Shown here piece by piece: positions 1 through 10,046 of a DNA stretch of 55,054 nt. A program made the translations under genes and the position numbers. Below the pieces are notes generated by a model, which was not told where the DNA came from, searched no databases, and saw nothing but the letters and a program-made list of their open reading frames with translations. Source of the DNA: an uncultured Saprospiraceae bacterium (GTDB lineage: Bacteria; Bacteroidota; Bacteroidia; Chitinophagales; Saprospiraceae); the NCBI GenBank assembly GCA_937967615.1, contig CALCMJ010000155.1, positions 1 to 55,054 on the forward strand. Direction: 5' to 3'. Each line of letters opens with the position of its first letter. The first letter of the stretch is position 1.

Positions 1-2187
1 TATAAACGGCGTAAGGTGTCCTACTGCTTGCTTCATCACCCTCGCACTCTTTACAACTTGCGGCAAAAACATTTTACCATCACCAAATAACTCTCCCACT
101 ATATTCATTCCATCCATCAAAGGACCCTCAATTACAGATATTGCGCTCGGCAGCTTTAACCTTACTTCTTCAGTATCTTCAATAATGAATTCTGTAATTC
201 CTTTGACAAGTGAATGTGATAATCGTTCCTCAACGGGTGCATCTCTCCACTTTAAATCTTTGACTAATTTCTTTCCTCCTCCCGTAACTTGTTCCGCGTA
301 TTCAGTAAGTGCTTCTGTTGCATTTTCATTCCTATTAAATAGTACATCTTCTACTAGTGTCAATAAATCCTTAGGAATATCTTCATAAATTTCCATCATA
401 CCTGCATTGACGATTCCCATATCCATTCCAGCTTTTATGGCATGATATAAAAATGCAGAATGCATTGCTTCTCTAACTACATTATTTCCTCTAAATGAAA
501 AGGAGATATTACTTACACCGCCACTTATTTTAGCTCCTGGACAAAGTTCTTTAATTTGTCTAGTCGCTTCTATAAAATTAATAGCGTATTCATTATGCTC
601 TGCAATTCCTGTTGCTACGGCAAAAATATTAGGGTCAAAAATTATATTATATGGCTTAAAACCTACTTCATTAATAAGAATATCATAAGCACGTTTGCAG
701 ATGTCTACCTTTCTTTCAATTGTATCAGCTTGGCCTTCTTCATCGAATGCCATGACGATTGCCGCTGCACCATATCTCCTTACAAGCTTTGCCTGTTCTT
801 TAAAACTTTCTACGCCTTCTTTCATAGAAATAGAGTTGACAATACACTTACCTTGAACACACTTCAATCCTGCTTCAATGATTTCCCATTTTGAAGAATC
901 AATCATTATGGGAAGTTTTGCAGCTTCAGGCTCTGACATGAGGAGGTTTAAAAACTCAACCATCTCTTTTTTAGAATCAAGCAAACCTTCATCCATATTT
1001 ACATCTAAGATTTGGGCCCCTCCTGCTACTTGTTGTTCTGCTACTGTAAGTGCTTCTTGATATTTACCTTCTTTAATTAATCTTGCAAACTTTCTTGATC
1101 CAGTAACGTTAGTCCGTTCTCCAATATTTATAAAATTCAAATTAGATCTTACGATTAACGGCTCAAGGCCGCTATACGTAGACAACTTGCTTTCAGCTGG
1201 AATCTTTCTGACCTCTACGCCTTCCGCCGCCTTTGCCATTGCTTGTATATGGTCTGGAGTAGTGCCACAACATCCTCCCACAATATTTACAAAACCACTC
1301 GACATAAAGTCTTTCAAATAGTGTTGCATTTCTTCAGGCGATTGATCATATTCTCCTAATTCATTTGGTAGACCTGCATTCGGATATGCACTGACATTGC
1401 ATTCAGCAATATTGGACATTGCTTGTATATAAGGTCTTAGTTCTTGGGCACCTAAGGCACAATTTAAGCCTACACTAAAAAGATCCATATGGCTTACTGA
1501 AATCCAAAACGCTTCTACAGTTTGACCAGACAATGTCCTACCACTTGCATCCGTGATAGTTCCTGAAACCATCACTGGTAGTTTGGTGTTTTTCTCTTCA
1601 AAGAGTTTGTCAATTGCAAACAAAGCCGCCTTACAATTCAATGTATCAAAAACAGTTTCAACCAAAAATAAATCTGCTCCTCCGTCTAGTAATCCTCTCG
1701 CTTGTTCATAATAGTTGTCAACTAATTCATCAAATGTGACTGCTCTATATGCTGGGTTATTTACATCCGGCGACATGGAAGCAGTTTTGTTAGTGGGGCC
1801 AAAAGCACCAGCCACAAATCTAGGCTTAGAAGGATTCATGGAAGTATATTCCTCTGCGGCTTCTTTAGCAATTTTCGCAGATTCAAAATTAATCTCATAA
1901 GCATAATCCTCTAACTCATAATCTGACTGTGCGATCCTTGTTCCACTAAATGTATTCGTTTCTATGATGTCAGAACCAGCTTCCAGGTATTCTTTATGAA
2001 TAGCTAAAATTATTTCAGGTTTAGTTATAGAAAGAATATCATTGTTCCCTTGAATATCTAAGTGAAAATCTTTAAATCGGTCTCCTCTAAAATCATCTTC
2101 AGATAATTTATATCGCTGAATCATAGTGCCCATTGCACCATCCATGACTAAAATTCTCTCTTTGACTATCTCTTGTATTGTTTTCAT
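1..2187 (-). CDS. metH: Cobalamin-dependent methionine synthase MetH (C-terminus beyond window edge)
   Basis: Transfers the methyl group of methyl-tetrahydrofolate to homocysteine through cobalamin, in the cytoplasm. 729 codons are present, reading off the left edge. The homocysteine-binding barrel starts near residue 10 ([11 protein letters not shown]) and ends with the zinc-cysteine motif [11 protein letters not shown]. The pterin-binding domain follows ([15 protein letters not shown], then [11 protein letters not shown]), and the B12 cap motif [19 protein letters not shown] lies at the end. The B12 Rossmann domain and the AdoMet reactivation domain are outside the window, so completeness cannot be judged. 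The ATG overlaps the stop of the upstream barrel gene (TAATG), which suggests translational coupling and places metH as a distal gene of the mre operon. No B12 riboswitch is possible directly upstream because there is no leader. Confidence 0.96.
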   Translation of the reverse strand, partial: MKTIQEIVKERILVMDGAMGTMIQRYKLSEDDFRGDRFKDFHLDIQGNNDILSITKPEIILAIHKEYLEAGSDIIETNTFSGTRIAQSDYELEDYAYEINFESAKIAKEAAEEYTSMNPSKPRFVAGAFGPTNKTASMSPDVNNPAYRAVTFDELVDNYYEQARGLLDGGADLFLVETVFDTLNCKAALFAIDKLFEEKNTKLPVMVSGTITDASGRTLSGQTVEAFWISVSHMDLFSVGLNCALGAQELRPYIQAMSNIAECNVSAYPNAGLPNELGEYDQSPEEMQHYLKDFMSSGFVNIVGGCCGTTPDHIQAMAKAAEGVEVRKIPAESKLSTYSGLEPLIVRSNLNFINIGERTNVTGSRKFARLIKEGKYQEALTVAEQQVAGGAQILDVNMDEGLLDSKKEMVEFLNLLMSEPEAAKLPIMIDSSKWEIIEAGLKCVQGKCIVNSISMKEGVESFKEQAKLVRRYGAAAIVMAFDEEGQADTIERKVDICKRAYDILINEVGFKPYNIIFDPNIFAVATGIAEHNEYAINFIEATRQIKELCPGAKISGGVSNISFSFRGNNVVREAMHSAFLYHAIKAGMDMGIVNAGMMEIYEDIPKDLLTLVEDVLFNRNENATEALTEYAEQVTGGGKKLVKDLKWRDAPVEERLSHSLVKGITEFIIEDTEEVRLKLPSAISVIEGPLMDGMNIVGELFGDGKMFLPQVVKSARVMKQAVGHLTPFI

Positions 2188-3989
2188 TAATAGTCTATAT
2201 TTAAATTGGCAGTATTAACTCTTAAGCCAAAACTTACATAATTCGTTTCAAACGAAAATTGTTGTGCATCACTTGTCTGCGTTCTCATCATTAATTTCAG
2301 ATCCAAAAAATAGTTATGATAAAACATATAGCTTGCATCTAAACCAATTAATTGTACATCTACTCTTTCTCCCTGACCCACTGCATTTCCAAAATCCTGT
2401 TGTCTTGTATCAGAAGGAGCTAATATGTTGCTCCCCCAATTTGTTCCAGCTGTATCTTCTCCATATTGAGAAAAAATAAACCTTCCATTTAAGAACAACT
2501 TTTTAACAGGTTGGTATCTAAGTAAGAAAATAACTTCTCTAAAATTACTTCCTAAGGGGTGGACTAAGGATTGGTTTTGGTGAGAATAGTTTGCTAGACT
2601 AACCGGAATCGCCAAATCTTCAATAGTTCCATTGTGAGAATACGTAAAAGGTCTGACTACATTATATTCTATCTGCGCATCTAAATGATCAACATTCAAG
2701 ACATTCATATATTTTAATCCGAGTTGTAGACCATACTTATTTGCCCACCATCCAGAACCATCTTTAATCGCACTAAGCAAAAACTCGTCAAGTACAAATT
2801 GGCTGTAAAAAGAAAATTTCTTAAATGCATTCCATTTCATATTTAAACCTAAGATTACATTATCTGGACTACCAATTGCTTGTTCTATTGTTCTATAAAA
2901 TATTACTGGATTTAGATATTGAAATTCAAAATGATCTTCCCTTGAAAATACTACGGTTTCAAACAAGCCAATCTCAATATTCTTTCTTGGTTTAAAGGAC
3001 AAAAAATGACTAGCCATATACTTCTTAGGGAGCAATACATCTCCAAGGTTATTTCTAGGTGATGTTGCTTCAAGCTCTGCAAAAATAGTTTGATAATTGA
3101 ACTTCCATACATTCAAAATGAATTTGAAGTAAAACATGTTCGTAGCGTTATTAGACAAAAGAATGGATCTGTACCCATTCCCGTAAAAATGCTTTCCATG
3201 TCCAATCTCAAGTGCAATGCTTTTACTCACGTTAAATCCCAAATATCCAGAAGAATTTAGAAAATCATAGCCTTTAAACTTATCGCTTACGCTGCTTGTG
3301 AAGTTTTTGTATAAACTTTGACCAGGTATAGTTTTAAATTTGATTATCCTAGCATCATGATAATCATTAAAGCTTGCTTGGTTTTCATAAATGTTTGTAT
3401 AGAAATAAGCCCTGTCATCAATATCTCCTCTTAACTCAATTCCTCTTGTATTCTGAAAAATAAGATTGTCATTATCAGAATCTTTTCCAAAGTTCAAGTT
3501 TAAAATTGGGTTTACGTACAGATTAAAATTCTCCTTATGAACTTCATAGAAATTTGCGCTTGATTTATAAAAGTATCCTAAGAGTCCATTTCTGGTATTA
3601 GTAGTTGTATTTAAAGCACTATTTGAATTTAGTCCATCTTCCAAAGTATAAAAGAGCCCAGTACTATCAACGTATTGCTTATCTAGACTATATTCTGTCT
3701 TAGTTTTCATCTTTCCTTCTGGCCAGCTACCCTTATTATCAATAGCTAAATAATCCAGATCCACTTTGTCTTTTTCAGAAAGAGGCCAATTTTGACTAGC
3801 TAGTTCTGAAAGTTCTTTTCTTGTGTAATACTTAATTGAGGTGTGTATTTCTGGCAAGCCACCAGATAAAATATCAATGCGATCTACAACATGATATCCT
3901 AGATGTCCATCGGGTAAATGATAGCTTTGTGCACCTAAGCTCCCTCTAATCAGAAAGATTGCAAAAATCAGAATTATGTTTCTCATCAT
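2187..3989 (-). CDS. Wzi/RemB-like outer-membrane beta-barrel protein
   Basis: About 600 residues with a signal peptide ([21 protein letters not shown]) followed by a long beta-rich region with many aromatic residues, typical of an outer-membrane barrel. The overall pattern resembles the capsule-assembly Wzi family, which in Flavobacterium includes the gliding protein RemB. The exact role (surface polysaccharide attachment or gliding) is inference. An in-frame start exists 75 bases upstream at 4064, but it would overlap the end of lpxK and place 25 polar residues before the signal peptide, so the ATG pair at 3989/3986 is preferred. It lies between lpxK and metH in the same operon, consistent with an envelope function next to lipid A synthesis. 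Confidence 0.75.
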   Translation of the reverse strand: MMRNIILIFAIFLIRGSLGAQSYHLPDGHLGYHVVDRIDILSGGLPEIHTSIKYYTRKELSELASQNWPLSEKDKVDLDYLAIDNKGSWPEGKMKTKTEYSLDKQYVDSTGLFYTLEDGLNSNSALNTTTNTRNGLLGYFYKSSANFYEVHKENFNLYVNPILNLNFGKDSDNDNLIFQNTRGIELRGDIDDRAYFYTNIYENQASFNDYHDARIIKFKTIPGQSLYKNFTSSVSDKFKGYDFLNSSGYLGFNVSKSIALEIGHGKHFYGNGYRSILLSNNATNMFYFKFILNVWKFNYQTIFAELEATSPRNNLGDVLLPKKYMASHFLSFKPRKNIEIGLFETVVFSREDHFEFQYLNPVIFYRTIEQAIGSPDNVILGLNMKWNAFKKFSFYSQFVLDEFLLSAIKDGSGWWANKYGLQLGLKYMNVLNVDHLDAQIEYNVVRPFTYSHNGTIEDLAIPVSLANYSHQNQSLVHPLGSNFREVIFLLRYQPVKKLFLNGRFIFSQYGEDTAGTNWGSNILAPSDTRQQDFGNAVGQGERVDVQLIGLDASYMFYHNYFLDLKLMMRTQTSDAQQFSFETNYVSFGLRVNTANLNIDY

Positions 3990-4002
3990 CGTTTTGAATA
4001 AA

Positions 4003-5064
4003 TTAGACCTTGAATTGCAATAGAAAATCCTTGATATAATCGCCAAAAATACGACCTTCTCCATAATGAAAGGCTACTTTGACAGGTAAAATATAGATAG
4101 GTAGTTTTTTATCAAGTAAATATTTCCTATGCAAATCTAGTCTTGTTGCATCTTTTTCTGTTGATAAGACGATTTTTTTTTCATCTGGGTTCATTTCATG
4201 CGCTTGGTGAATTAGGGACGCCTCATGCTCAGTATAAATATGATGGTCTTCAAATTTGAAGTTAGATACTGTGTCCACTTTCTCATCAAGGTATTCCATA
4301 AGATAGTCTAACTTGGCTATTGCACTTACCAAGACAATAGAATCCAGTTGTTCCAAATCAATTTTATAATTCGAGTTATACATATAGTATGGATCTCCGT
4401 ATTCATAGTAACTAAAGAATACTTTCTGGTTTTCGTTTGGTTTTATTTTTTCAATTATTCCTTGTTTGTCAATTTTAGTAGAATCAAAGGGACACTTCGT
4501 CACAATGATTATATCTGCGCGTTGGTAAGCAGATTTCCACTCTCGCAATCTTCCTGCAGGTAAGAGTAAGTCATCCACAAACAATTTTCTATAATCTGTC
4601 AACAAGATGTTTAATCCAGGTTCAATAGATCTATGCTGAAATGCATCATCAAGTAGAATTACATTTGTTGCAGGATAATTTTTTATAATTTCTGGAATCC
4701 CAAGAGCTCTACTTTCTGATACCGCAACCACCATACCAGGATATTTCTTTTTATACTGGAGGGGTTCATCACCAGAAGATAAGACACTGTCATTTGTGCT
4801 TATAAATCTAAACCCTTTTGTCTTTCTCTTGTAACCTCTAGATAATGTGGCAAGATTAATATAATCTTGCAATAGTTCAATTAGAAATTCAACATGAGGT
4901 GTTTTCCCTGCTCCACCTACTGAAAGGTTTCCTACACTTACAACAGGAAGATTATATTTTACAGACTTCAATAATTCCAGATCATAAAGCAAATTCCTTA
5001 ACCCTACAGTTAAACCATAGACCAAAGAAAAAGGAAAAAGTAATATTTTAGATATAGTATTCAA
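4003..5064 (-). CDS. lpxK: Tetraacyldisaccharide 4'-kinase LpxK
   Basis: Phosphorylates the 4' position of the lipid A disaccharide precursor, an inner-membrane step of LPS synthesis. The 353-residue length is normal. The family signature is near the N-terminus: FPFSLVYGLTVGLRNLLYD, then VPV-like VVSVGNLSVGGAGKTPHVE with the P-loop at about residues 48-55. LSRGYKRK, SSGDEPL and LLDDAFQHR follow, all characteristic of LpxK. The reading frame opens with TTG, three bases after the DUF2851 stop. No in-frame ATG lies before the conserved region, so TTG is probably the true start and may keep expression low. The gene is embedded in the mre/mrdA operon. Confidence 0.95.
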   Translation of the reverse strand: MNTISKILLFPFSLVYGLTVGLRNLLYDLELLKSVKYNLPVVSVGNLSVGGAGKTPHVEFLIELLQDYINLATLSRGYKRKTKGFRFISTNDSVLSSGDEPLQYKKKYPGMVVAVSESRALGIPEIIKNYPATNVILLDDAFQHRSIEPGLNILLTDYRKLFVDDLLLPAGRLREWKSAYQRADIIIVTKCPFDSTKIDKQGIIEKIKPNENQKVFFSYYEYGDPYYMYNSNYKIDLEQLDSIVLVSAIAKLDYLMEYLDEKVDTVSNFKFEDHHIYTEHEASLIHQAHEMNPDEKKIVLSTEKDATRLDLHRKYLLDKKLPIYILPVKVAFHYGEGRIFGDYIKDFLLQFKV

Positions 5065-5067
5065 TTG

Positions 5068-6354
5068 TTATTCAGACTTTAGTATAACGTATCCAATATC
5101 GCACGAGAGACATTTTAATTTTGAACAGTATTTATTTTTAAGATGGATCAGAGACTGGCTATCTTTTGCTGATGCATTTTGCATACCTAAAGCCTCCCAT
5201 TTCCGAGTTATATTGTTCTTTTCCGCTTTCAAATTGCTTAATAAATTAACTGCTGCATCCTTGTAGCTTTGATCATCATGTTTTATTCCATATAAAAACA
5301 AGAATGGTGCAAAACTGTTTATACAAATAATATCTTGCATTGACTTCCCTATCCCCTTTCTTGATTTTTCAGATACAACTCCAAATGTATAATGTGTTTC
5401 CCAGTATTGTGAAACCTGACAACTAAATAAATCTGCATACTTTGCAACAGTGTTGAGATCTAAGAGTTCATTTAAGATATCTTTGTTTTTTATAAGAGTA
5501 CTAGAAAACTGGGCAATGCGTATTGTCGGGAAATTTTGCGGTCGCATTCTAGAAAACTTCCAGGTCTCCGGTTCCATCTTTTGGAGCGAATGTTTCAATT
5601 TTAAAAATTCAAATATCTCATGCAATTTATGGGTATAACTATCATCTGGATCATTTAAAAAGCCAGCAAGACCAAATAATAATGCTTCTAAAGATGTGGG
5701 TTCATTAATACATTCTAAGATAAGTCTCTTATTCAATCTTTCTCCTAACATAGTAAACCCTACTTTGTTTACTTTAGTCCCAAACGCTTGTAAAAGTATT
5801 CTTACAAAGACCATATACCAATCCCCTTTTTCTTCCTCAAACATGAGCTCAGCACTATGTGTTTTTTCTTGAAGTCGTTCTATCAACAATTTTTCTTGAA
5901 AGATTGACTTCCTTAAATCTGAAACTTTATACAACATATTCTGGCAAGGAATCCAATTTTCGTTATCCATATTAACCAGCGAAGCGTAAGTTTTTAACAT
6001 GTTTTTAGAAATTCTACCTTTTAGTTCTAGAGTAGGTATTTTATGGCCTTTTGAATTATAAATCTCTTTATCCTCTAGATGTACAACATGCAAGATCACT
6101 GAATCATAAGCACTATTCTCATCATGTTTATGTCTTTTCCAATCTGATGCATTGACATGAATTTCTATGTTACCTACCCAAAGTTGATTGTCAATTGTAA
6201 TTTTAGATAGGGAAAAATCTGGTCCTGCGTCATGGTTATGAATCCCAAAATCTAAAATCTGAATTTCTTCTCCTATAGTTGTTTTCAAAGAGTTTAGATC
6301 AAAACTTTTCGTTTTCCAAATAAAATGCAAAAAGTCCTCTGATGGTATTTGCAT
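5068..6354 (-). CDS. DUF2851 family protein
   Basis: Matches in overall pattern the DUF2851 family, conserved in Bacteroidota and of unknown function. The N-terminal part (MQIPSEDFLHFIWKTKSF, then GIHNHDAGPDFSLSKI and WVGNIEIHVNASDWKRH) is the most recognisable. The C-terminus carries a cysteine cluster (KYCSKLKCLSCDIGYVIL) that could bind a metal; this is inference. An alternative ATG at 6402 would overlap folA by 47 bases, whereas the ATG at 6354 follows the folA stop with one base between (TAA-G-ATG), so 6354 is chosen. No signal peptide or membrane helix is visible. No biochemical role can be assigned from sequence. Confidence 0.85.
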   Translation of the reverse strand: MQIPSEDFLHFIWKTKSFDLNSLKTTIGEEIQILDFGIHNHDAGPDFSLSKITIDNQLWVGNIEIHVNASDWKRHKHDENSAYDSVILHVVHLEDKEIYNSKGHKIPTLELKGRISKNMLKTYASLVNMDNENWIPCQNMLYKVSDLRKSIFQEKLLIERLQEKTHSAELMFEEEKGDWYMVFVRILLQAFGTKVNKVGFTMLGERLNKRLILECINEPTSLEALLFGLAGFLNDPDDSYTHKLHEIFEFLKLKHSLQKMEPETWKFSRMRPQNFPTIRIAQFSSTLIKNKDILNELLDLNTVAKYADLFSCQVSQYWETHYTFGVVSEKSRKGIGKSMQDIICINSFAPFLFLYGIKHDDQSYKDAAVNLLSNLKAEKNNITRKWEALGMQNASAKDSQSLIHLKNKYCSKLKCLSCDIGYVILKSE

Positions 6355-6355
6355 C

Positions 6356-6844
6356 TTATCTTTGATATACTTTAAATGAATAGTTAAACGCATTCTTTTC
6401 ATCCTTAGGGTGGTCCTCAGAAGATATCAAATCCCATTCTGCTAGATCAATTTTTGGAAAAAAAACATCCCCCTCCACATCTAAGTCGACTTCAGTCAGG
6501 TAAAGTTTATCCCAGATGTTTTGTGTCTGATCATAGATCGTACCTCCGCCAATGATAAAAACTTCTTCTTCATTATTATCGTACGCCGTTGATAGTGCCT
6601 CTTCAATAGATCTGCAAACAATACAGTTTGAAGAAATGAAAAATGGATCCCTTGTGATTATTACATTTGTCCGTTTTGGCAATGGCTTACCTATAGACTC
6701 ATAGCATTTACGCCCCATAAGTATGTGGTGATTTAATGTCCTTTTTTTAAAGTATTTTAAATCATTAGGTAAGTACCAAGGTATGTCATTGTCTTTTCCT
6801 ATGACATTGTTATTAGCAACTGCTACAATACAAGAGATTATCAT
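6356..6844 (-). CDS. folA: Dihydrofolate reductase
   Basis: Reduces dihydrofolate to tetrahydrofolate with NADPH. The 162-residue length is standard. Conserved features run in order: IVAVANNNVIGKDNDIPW (Met20-loop region), the active-site acidic residue in LPNDLKYFK, the NADPH-binding stretches MGRKCYESIGKPLP and TNVIITR, and VFIIGGGTIYDQ with the triple glycine. Its start overlaps the PBP2 stop by four bases (ATGA), so the two are translationally coupled. Placing folA right after a wall-synthesis gene is not functionally obvious, but metH at the operon end also uses folates. Confidence 0.97.
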   Translation of the reverse strand: MIISCIVAVANNNVIGKDNDIPWYLPNDLKYFKKRTLNHHILMGRKCYESIGKPLPKRTNVIITRDPFFISSNCIVCRSIEEALSTAYDNNEEEVFIIGGGTIYDQTQNIWDKLYLTEVDLDVEGDVFFPKIDLAEWDLISSEDHPKDEKNAFNYSFKVYQR

Positions 6845-8691
6845 AAGGCAGGTTTTTCAATTAAGATTTTATTTTTTAAATATTCCTCTTGCGCTTTTTT
6901 ATATTCTGGGATTTCTCCTTTTAAGTACTTTTCAATCATTAGTCCTGCTATTGGGGCTGCAATTGCCCCACCAAAACCTGCATTTTCTACATATACTGCT
7001 ATTGCTATTTTGGGGTCATCTTTAGGTGCAAATGCAAAAAAGACAGAGTGGTCCTTTCCATGCGGATTTTGAGAGGTTCCCGTTTTTCCACAAACTCTTA
7101 TTCCAGCCACTTTGGCTTGTTGCGCAGTACCAGTATTGACAGCCTTTTCCATACCGTAGATTATGGGAGCAAAATGTTTGTCATCAATGCGCACCTTTCG
7201 CTTTACTAAATATTTATCAGCGATATTATCATTTTCTATTTCTTTCACTATGTGTGGAATATAAAATTCTCCTCTATTTGCAATAATGGCAGCCAAATTT
7301 GCCATTTGTACTGTGGTTAATTCTAATTCTCCTTGTCCAATTCCAATTGACATGATATACGTGGATTTCCACCCTGATATTTCTTCTTTATATAAGTTAT
7401 TATAAAATTCCGGAGTTGGTATAAATCCAGATTTTTCGTTTTTTGTATCTATACCCAAAACCTCTCCTAAACCAAAGTCTCTTAAATGATCTCTAAGAAT
7501 TGTAAGTCCATTGCTTGGTTTGGAAAATCCTTCAATTTCTAAAAGATCTCTCACCACTTGGAAAAAATAGCTGTTGCAAGAATGCTCAATTGCAATAGGC
7601 ATGTTATAAGGTACTGGATGTGCATGACAACCATATCTAAATCCTCGATACTGATAGTATCCTTCACAAAATATTGTACGTGATTGATAAGTAACTTTTT
7701 CTTGAAGTGCAATCAAGGATAAGATGGGTTTAAATATAGAACCAGGTGGATACTTTGCATTCACTGATCTGTCAAGAAAAGGTTTGTTTATTGTATCTTT
7801 TGCAAGCTCTCTATATTTTTCTCCTCTTCCTTTCTTTAATTTAAATACATTGGGATCATAACCAGGACCACTTATCATCGTTAAGATTTCACCAGTCTTT
7901 GGTTCAATGGCTACAATACTTCCTCTTTTATTTTTCATTAATGCTTCTCCAAACATCTGAAGATCAAGATCAATAGAGAGATGAAGGTCTTTCCCAGCTA
8001 GGGCTACTGAATCTCTTCTGCCTTCTTCAAAAGCTGAAACCTCTCTTCCCAGATTATCTTTGATCAGATACTTAACCCCTTTTTCTCCCTTTAGCACTTC
8101 TTCGTAAACACTTTCTACGCCTGACTTGCCTATGTAATCACCTAAGCCATACGTTTGAGGATTGTTTTCTATCTCTTTTTCATTTGCCTCACCTAAATAG
8201 CCCACTACATGTGCGGAACTCTCTAATGGATAATTTCTAATATTTCTCTTCACTAGAGAAAAGCCAGGAAATTCATGTTGATGTTCTTGGTACCTAGAAT
8301 AAATTTTGGGTTCAATTTTAGATAAAAAAGTAAAGGGTATTGATTTATGAAACCTATGATCTTTCCAATCTTTAATAAGATACTTGTTAAACTCTTCTTT
8401 GGTTATATCTAAGAGTGTGCAGAAAAAGCTGGTGTCCATTTTTGGATCTACCCGATTGTAAGTTGCTTTCATATCATAGAGGGACTCATTGACCACTATA
8501 AGTTTGCCATTCCTGTCATAGATCAATCCGCGGGTGGGATATTGGTCTTCTTTTTCCAAAGTCGCTTTACGTGCCATATCAGCGAAACTGCTATCCATAA
8601 TCTGGATTTGAGCAGATTTTGCTAAAAGGGTTACCGCTGCTACTAAGAACAGTAAAACCACTACATTTTGTTTGTCTTTGTTATTCTTCAA
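6841..8691 (-). CDS. mrdA: Penicillin-binding protein 2 (elongasome transpeptidase)
   Basis: Cross-links peptidoglycan during lateral wall growth as the transpeptidase of the Rod complex. The 616-residue protein has one N-terminal membrane helix (about 9-25), a dimerisation domain containing YPTRGLIYDRNG (about 51-62), and a complete transpeptidase domain: SxxK at S318-K321 in PPGSIFK, SxN at S371-N373 in EHSCNS, and KTG at 536-538 in CGKTGTS. The start is TTG one base after the mreD stop; no upstream ATG fits. It sits in mreB-mreC-mreD-mrdA order, but the expected rodA does not follow. Confidence 0.97.
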   Translation of the reverse strand: MKNNKDKQNVVVLLFLVAAVTLLAKSAQIQIMDSSFADMARKATLEKEDQYPTRGLIYDRNGKLIVVNESLYDMKATYNRVDPKMDTSFFCTLLDITKEEFNKYLIKDWKDHRFHKSIPFTFLSKIEPKIYSRYQEHQHEFPGFSLVKRNIRNYPLESSAHVVGYLGEANEKEIENNPQTYGLGDYIGKSGVESVYEEVLKGEKGVKYLIKDNLGREVSAFEEGRRDSVALAGKDLHLSIDLDLQMFGEALMKNKRGSIVAIEPKTGEILTMISGPGYDPNVFKLKKGRGEKYRELAKDTINKPFLDRSVNAKYPPGSIFKPILSLIALQEKVTYQSRTIFCEGYYQYRGFRYGCHAHPVPYNMPIAIEHSCNSYFFQVVRDLLEIEGFSKPSNGLTILRDHLRDFGLGEVLGIDTKNEKSGFIPTPEFYNNLYKEEISGWKSTYIMSIGIGQGELELTTVQMANLAAIIANRGEFYIPHIVKEIENDNIADKYLVKRKVRIDDKHFAPIIYGMEKAVNTGTAQQAKVAGIRVCGKTGTSQNPHGKDHSVFFAFAPKDDPKIAIAVYVENAGFGGAIAAPIAGLMIEKYLKGEIPEYKKAQEEYLKNKILIEKPAL

Positions 8692-8692
8692 T

Positions 8693-9205
8693 TTATCTAT
8701 TGATAATCATTTGAATTAATATCAATAAAACTATAGAGACAATAAAGCTAGCAATTGTTCTTAAGATTATTTCTCCTATGTAAACGAACGAAAAGGCCTC
8801 CATACTAAAATAGAATAAAAGATGTAAGCCTAAGAGGATTGCAGAATAAATTACAAATTCACTTATACCAAAATCTTTCATGGAAGGTACCGTTGAGGTT
8901 GTATACCCATCAGCAGATTCCAAGATGCGAAGAACAAAGGATCGAATAAATGCTGTAAAACATAAAGCACTGGCATGTACACCTGGAGAATCATAAAACA
9001 TATCTACCAAAAGTCCCAAAATGAATCCCAATGCGACTACTAAGCTTTTGGGAGTCCTTATAGGTAGAATGAAAATAAACAAGGGATACACCATCAAGTG
9101 AATATATGATGATCCTTCTGGGTTTATATCTACACGTTTCAAGATTAATACCTGAAAGAGAAAGATAATCAGAAATCGTATTCCATATTTGGCCACTTCA
9201 CTCAT
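8693..9205 (-). CDS. mreD: Rod shape-determining protein MreD
   Basis: A small polytopic inner-membrane protein of 170 residues with about five hydrophobic segments; MreD scaffolds the elongasome. Sequence conservation in this family is low, so the call leans on length, hydrophobicity and position between mreC and mrdA. The motif LGFILGLLVDMFYDSPGVHASAL resembles the family's conserved G-DhhxxxxxG core. The start overlaps the mreC end by eight bases, and the stop is one base from the mrdA start. Confidence 0.9.
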   Translation of the reverse strand: MSEVAKYGIRFLIIFLFQVLILKRVDINPEGSSYIHLMVYPLFIFILPIRTPKSLVVALGFILGLLVDMFYDSPGVHASALCFTAFIRSFVLRILESADGYTTSTVPSMKDFGISEFVIYSAILLGLHLLFYFSMEAFSFVYIGEIILRTIASFIVSIVLLILIQMIINR

Positions 9206-10031
9206 CTACTACCTCTTGAATTAATGAATCTTTTTCTTGCCAATAGTTGTAATCAATTGCAAATCCATTTCTCACTGTACTTAAATCCTCAAACATTTTC
9301 AATTCTATCTTGTATTCATTTTGTCCTTCTAAAATATCAACTTTTGTCACAACTCCAATTGGTATCCCTGGAGGAAATACAGTTGAATGCCCAGAAGTTT
9401 CCACCGTATCCCCTTCTTCAACATTTGCGAACTTAGGAATTGAATACATGTTCAATTCTCTTTGATCTGAAGATTCCCATTGCACGATGCCTTCATATTC
9501 TTTGGTTTTGATTTGAGCGTTAATCCTACTTTGGGAATTGATTATAAAAATACTTTTGCAGAATTTATCTGTGCATTTCGTTGTTATCCCTAAAATCCCC
9601 TTATCGGTAATTATGCCCATTCGCTTGCGCAAACCTGCCTTCTTACCCTGGCATATGGAAAAGTAATTGTTTCTCAGGTGAGTTGTTTTACTGCACAGGC
9701 TGACTGGGATCAATTTATATTGCAAAAGACTCGAATCCCCATTAAAGGTGTTATATAGATTTTCTTTTTGAAAGTTTTTATAATTAATAATCTTCTCTTG
9801 AAGCTTAGCATTTTCATGCATGAGGCTATCGTTAATCTCCTTGAGATGAGTGTAATTTGAAAAACCTTGGAGCTTCTCATTTATATTTCCAGAAAAAACA
9901 TTAACTGAATTTAGCCAAATATCTTTTTGGGATTTATTATACGTAACAATTAGAAAAACACTAATTATTTGAAAAATAAGAAAGAGTAGTATATGTCCAA
10001 ATCGCGTGAAAAGTAAAAATAGATTACGCAT
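9198..10031 (-). CDS. mreC: Rod shape-determining protein MreC
   Basis: Periplasmic elongasome scaffold that contacts PBP2. The 277-residue protein has an N-terminal membrane helix (about 12-30), a coiled coil at about 60-95 (EINDSLMHENAKLQEKI) and the beta-rich MreC core. The family pattern is visible in KAGLRKRMGIITDKGILG and SGHSTVFPPGIPIGVV. The gene starts 15 bases after mreB and overlaps mreD. Confidence 0.95.
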   Translation of the reverse strand: MRNLFLLFTRFGHILLFLIFQIISVFLIVTYNKSQKDIWLNSVNVFSGNINEKLQGFSNYTHLKEINDSLMHENAKLQEKIINYKNFQKENLYNTFNGDSSLLQYKLIPVSLCSKTTHLRNNYFSICQGKKAGLRKRMGIITDKGILGITTKCTDKFCKSIFIINSQSRINAQIKTKEYEGIVQWESSDQRELNMYSIPKFANVEEGDTVETSGHSTVFPPGIPIGVVTKVDILEGQNEYKIELKMFEDLSTVRNGFAIDYNYWQEKDSLIQEVVDE

Positions 10032-10046
10032 GGATTAGAATGTTAA

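Noticed and set aside
3990..4064. Longer N-terminus for the Wzi/RemB-like barrel
   Set aside because: It would run into lpxK and put polar residues before a clean signal peptide starting at 3989/3986.
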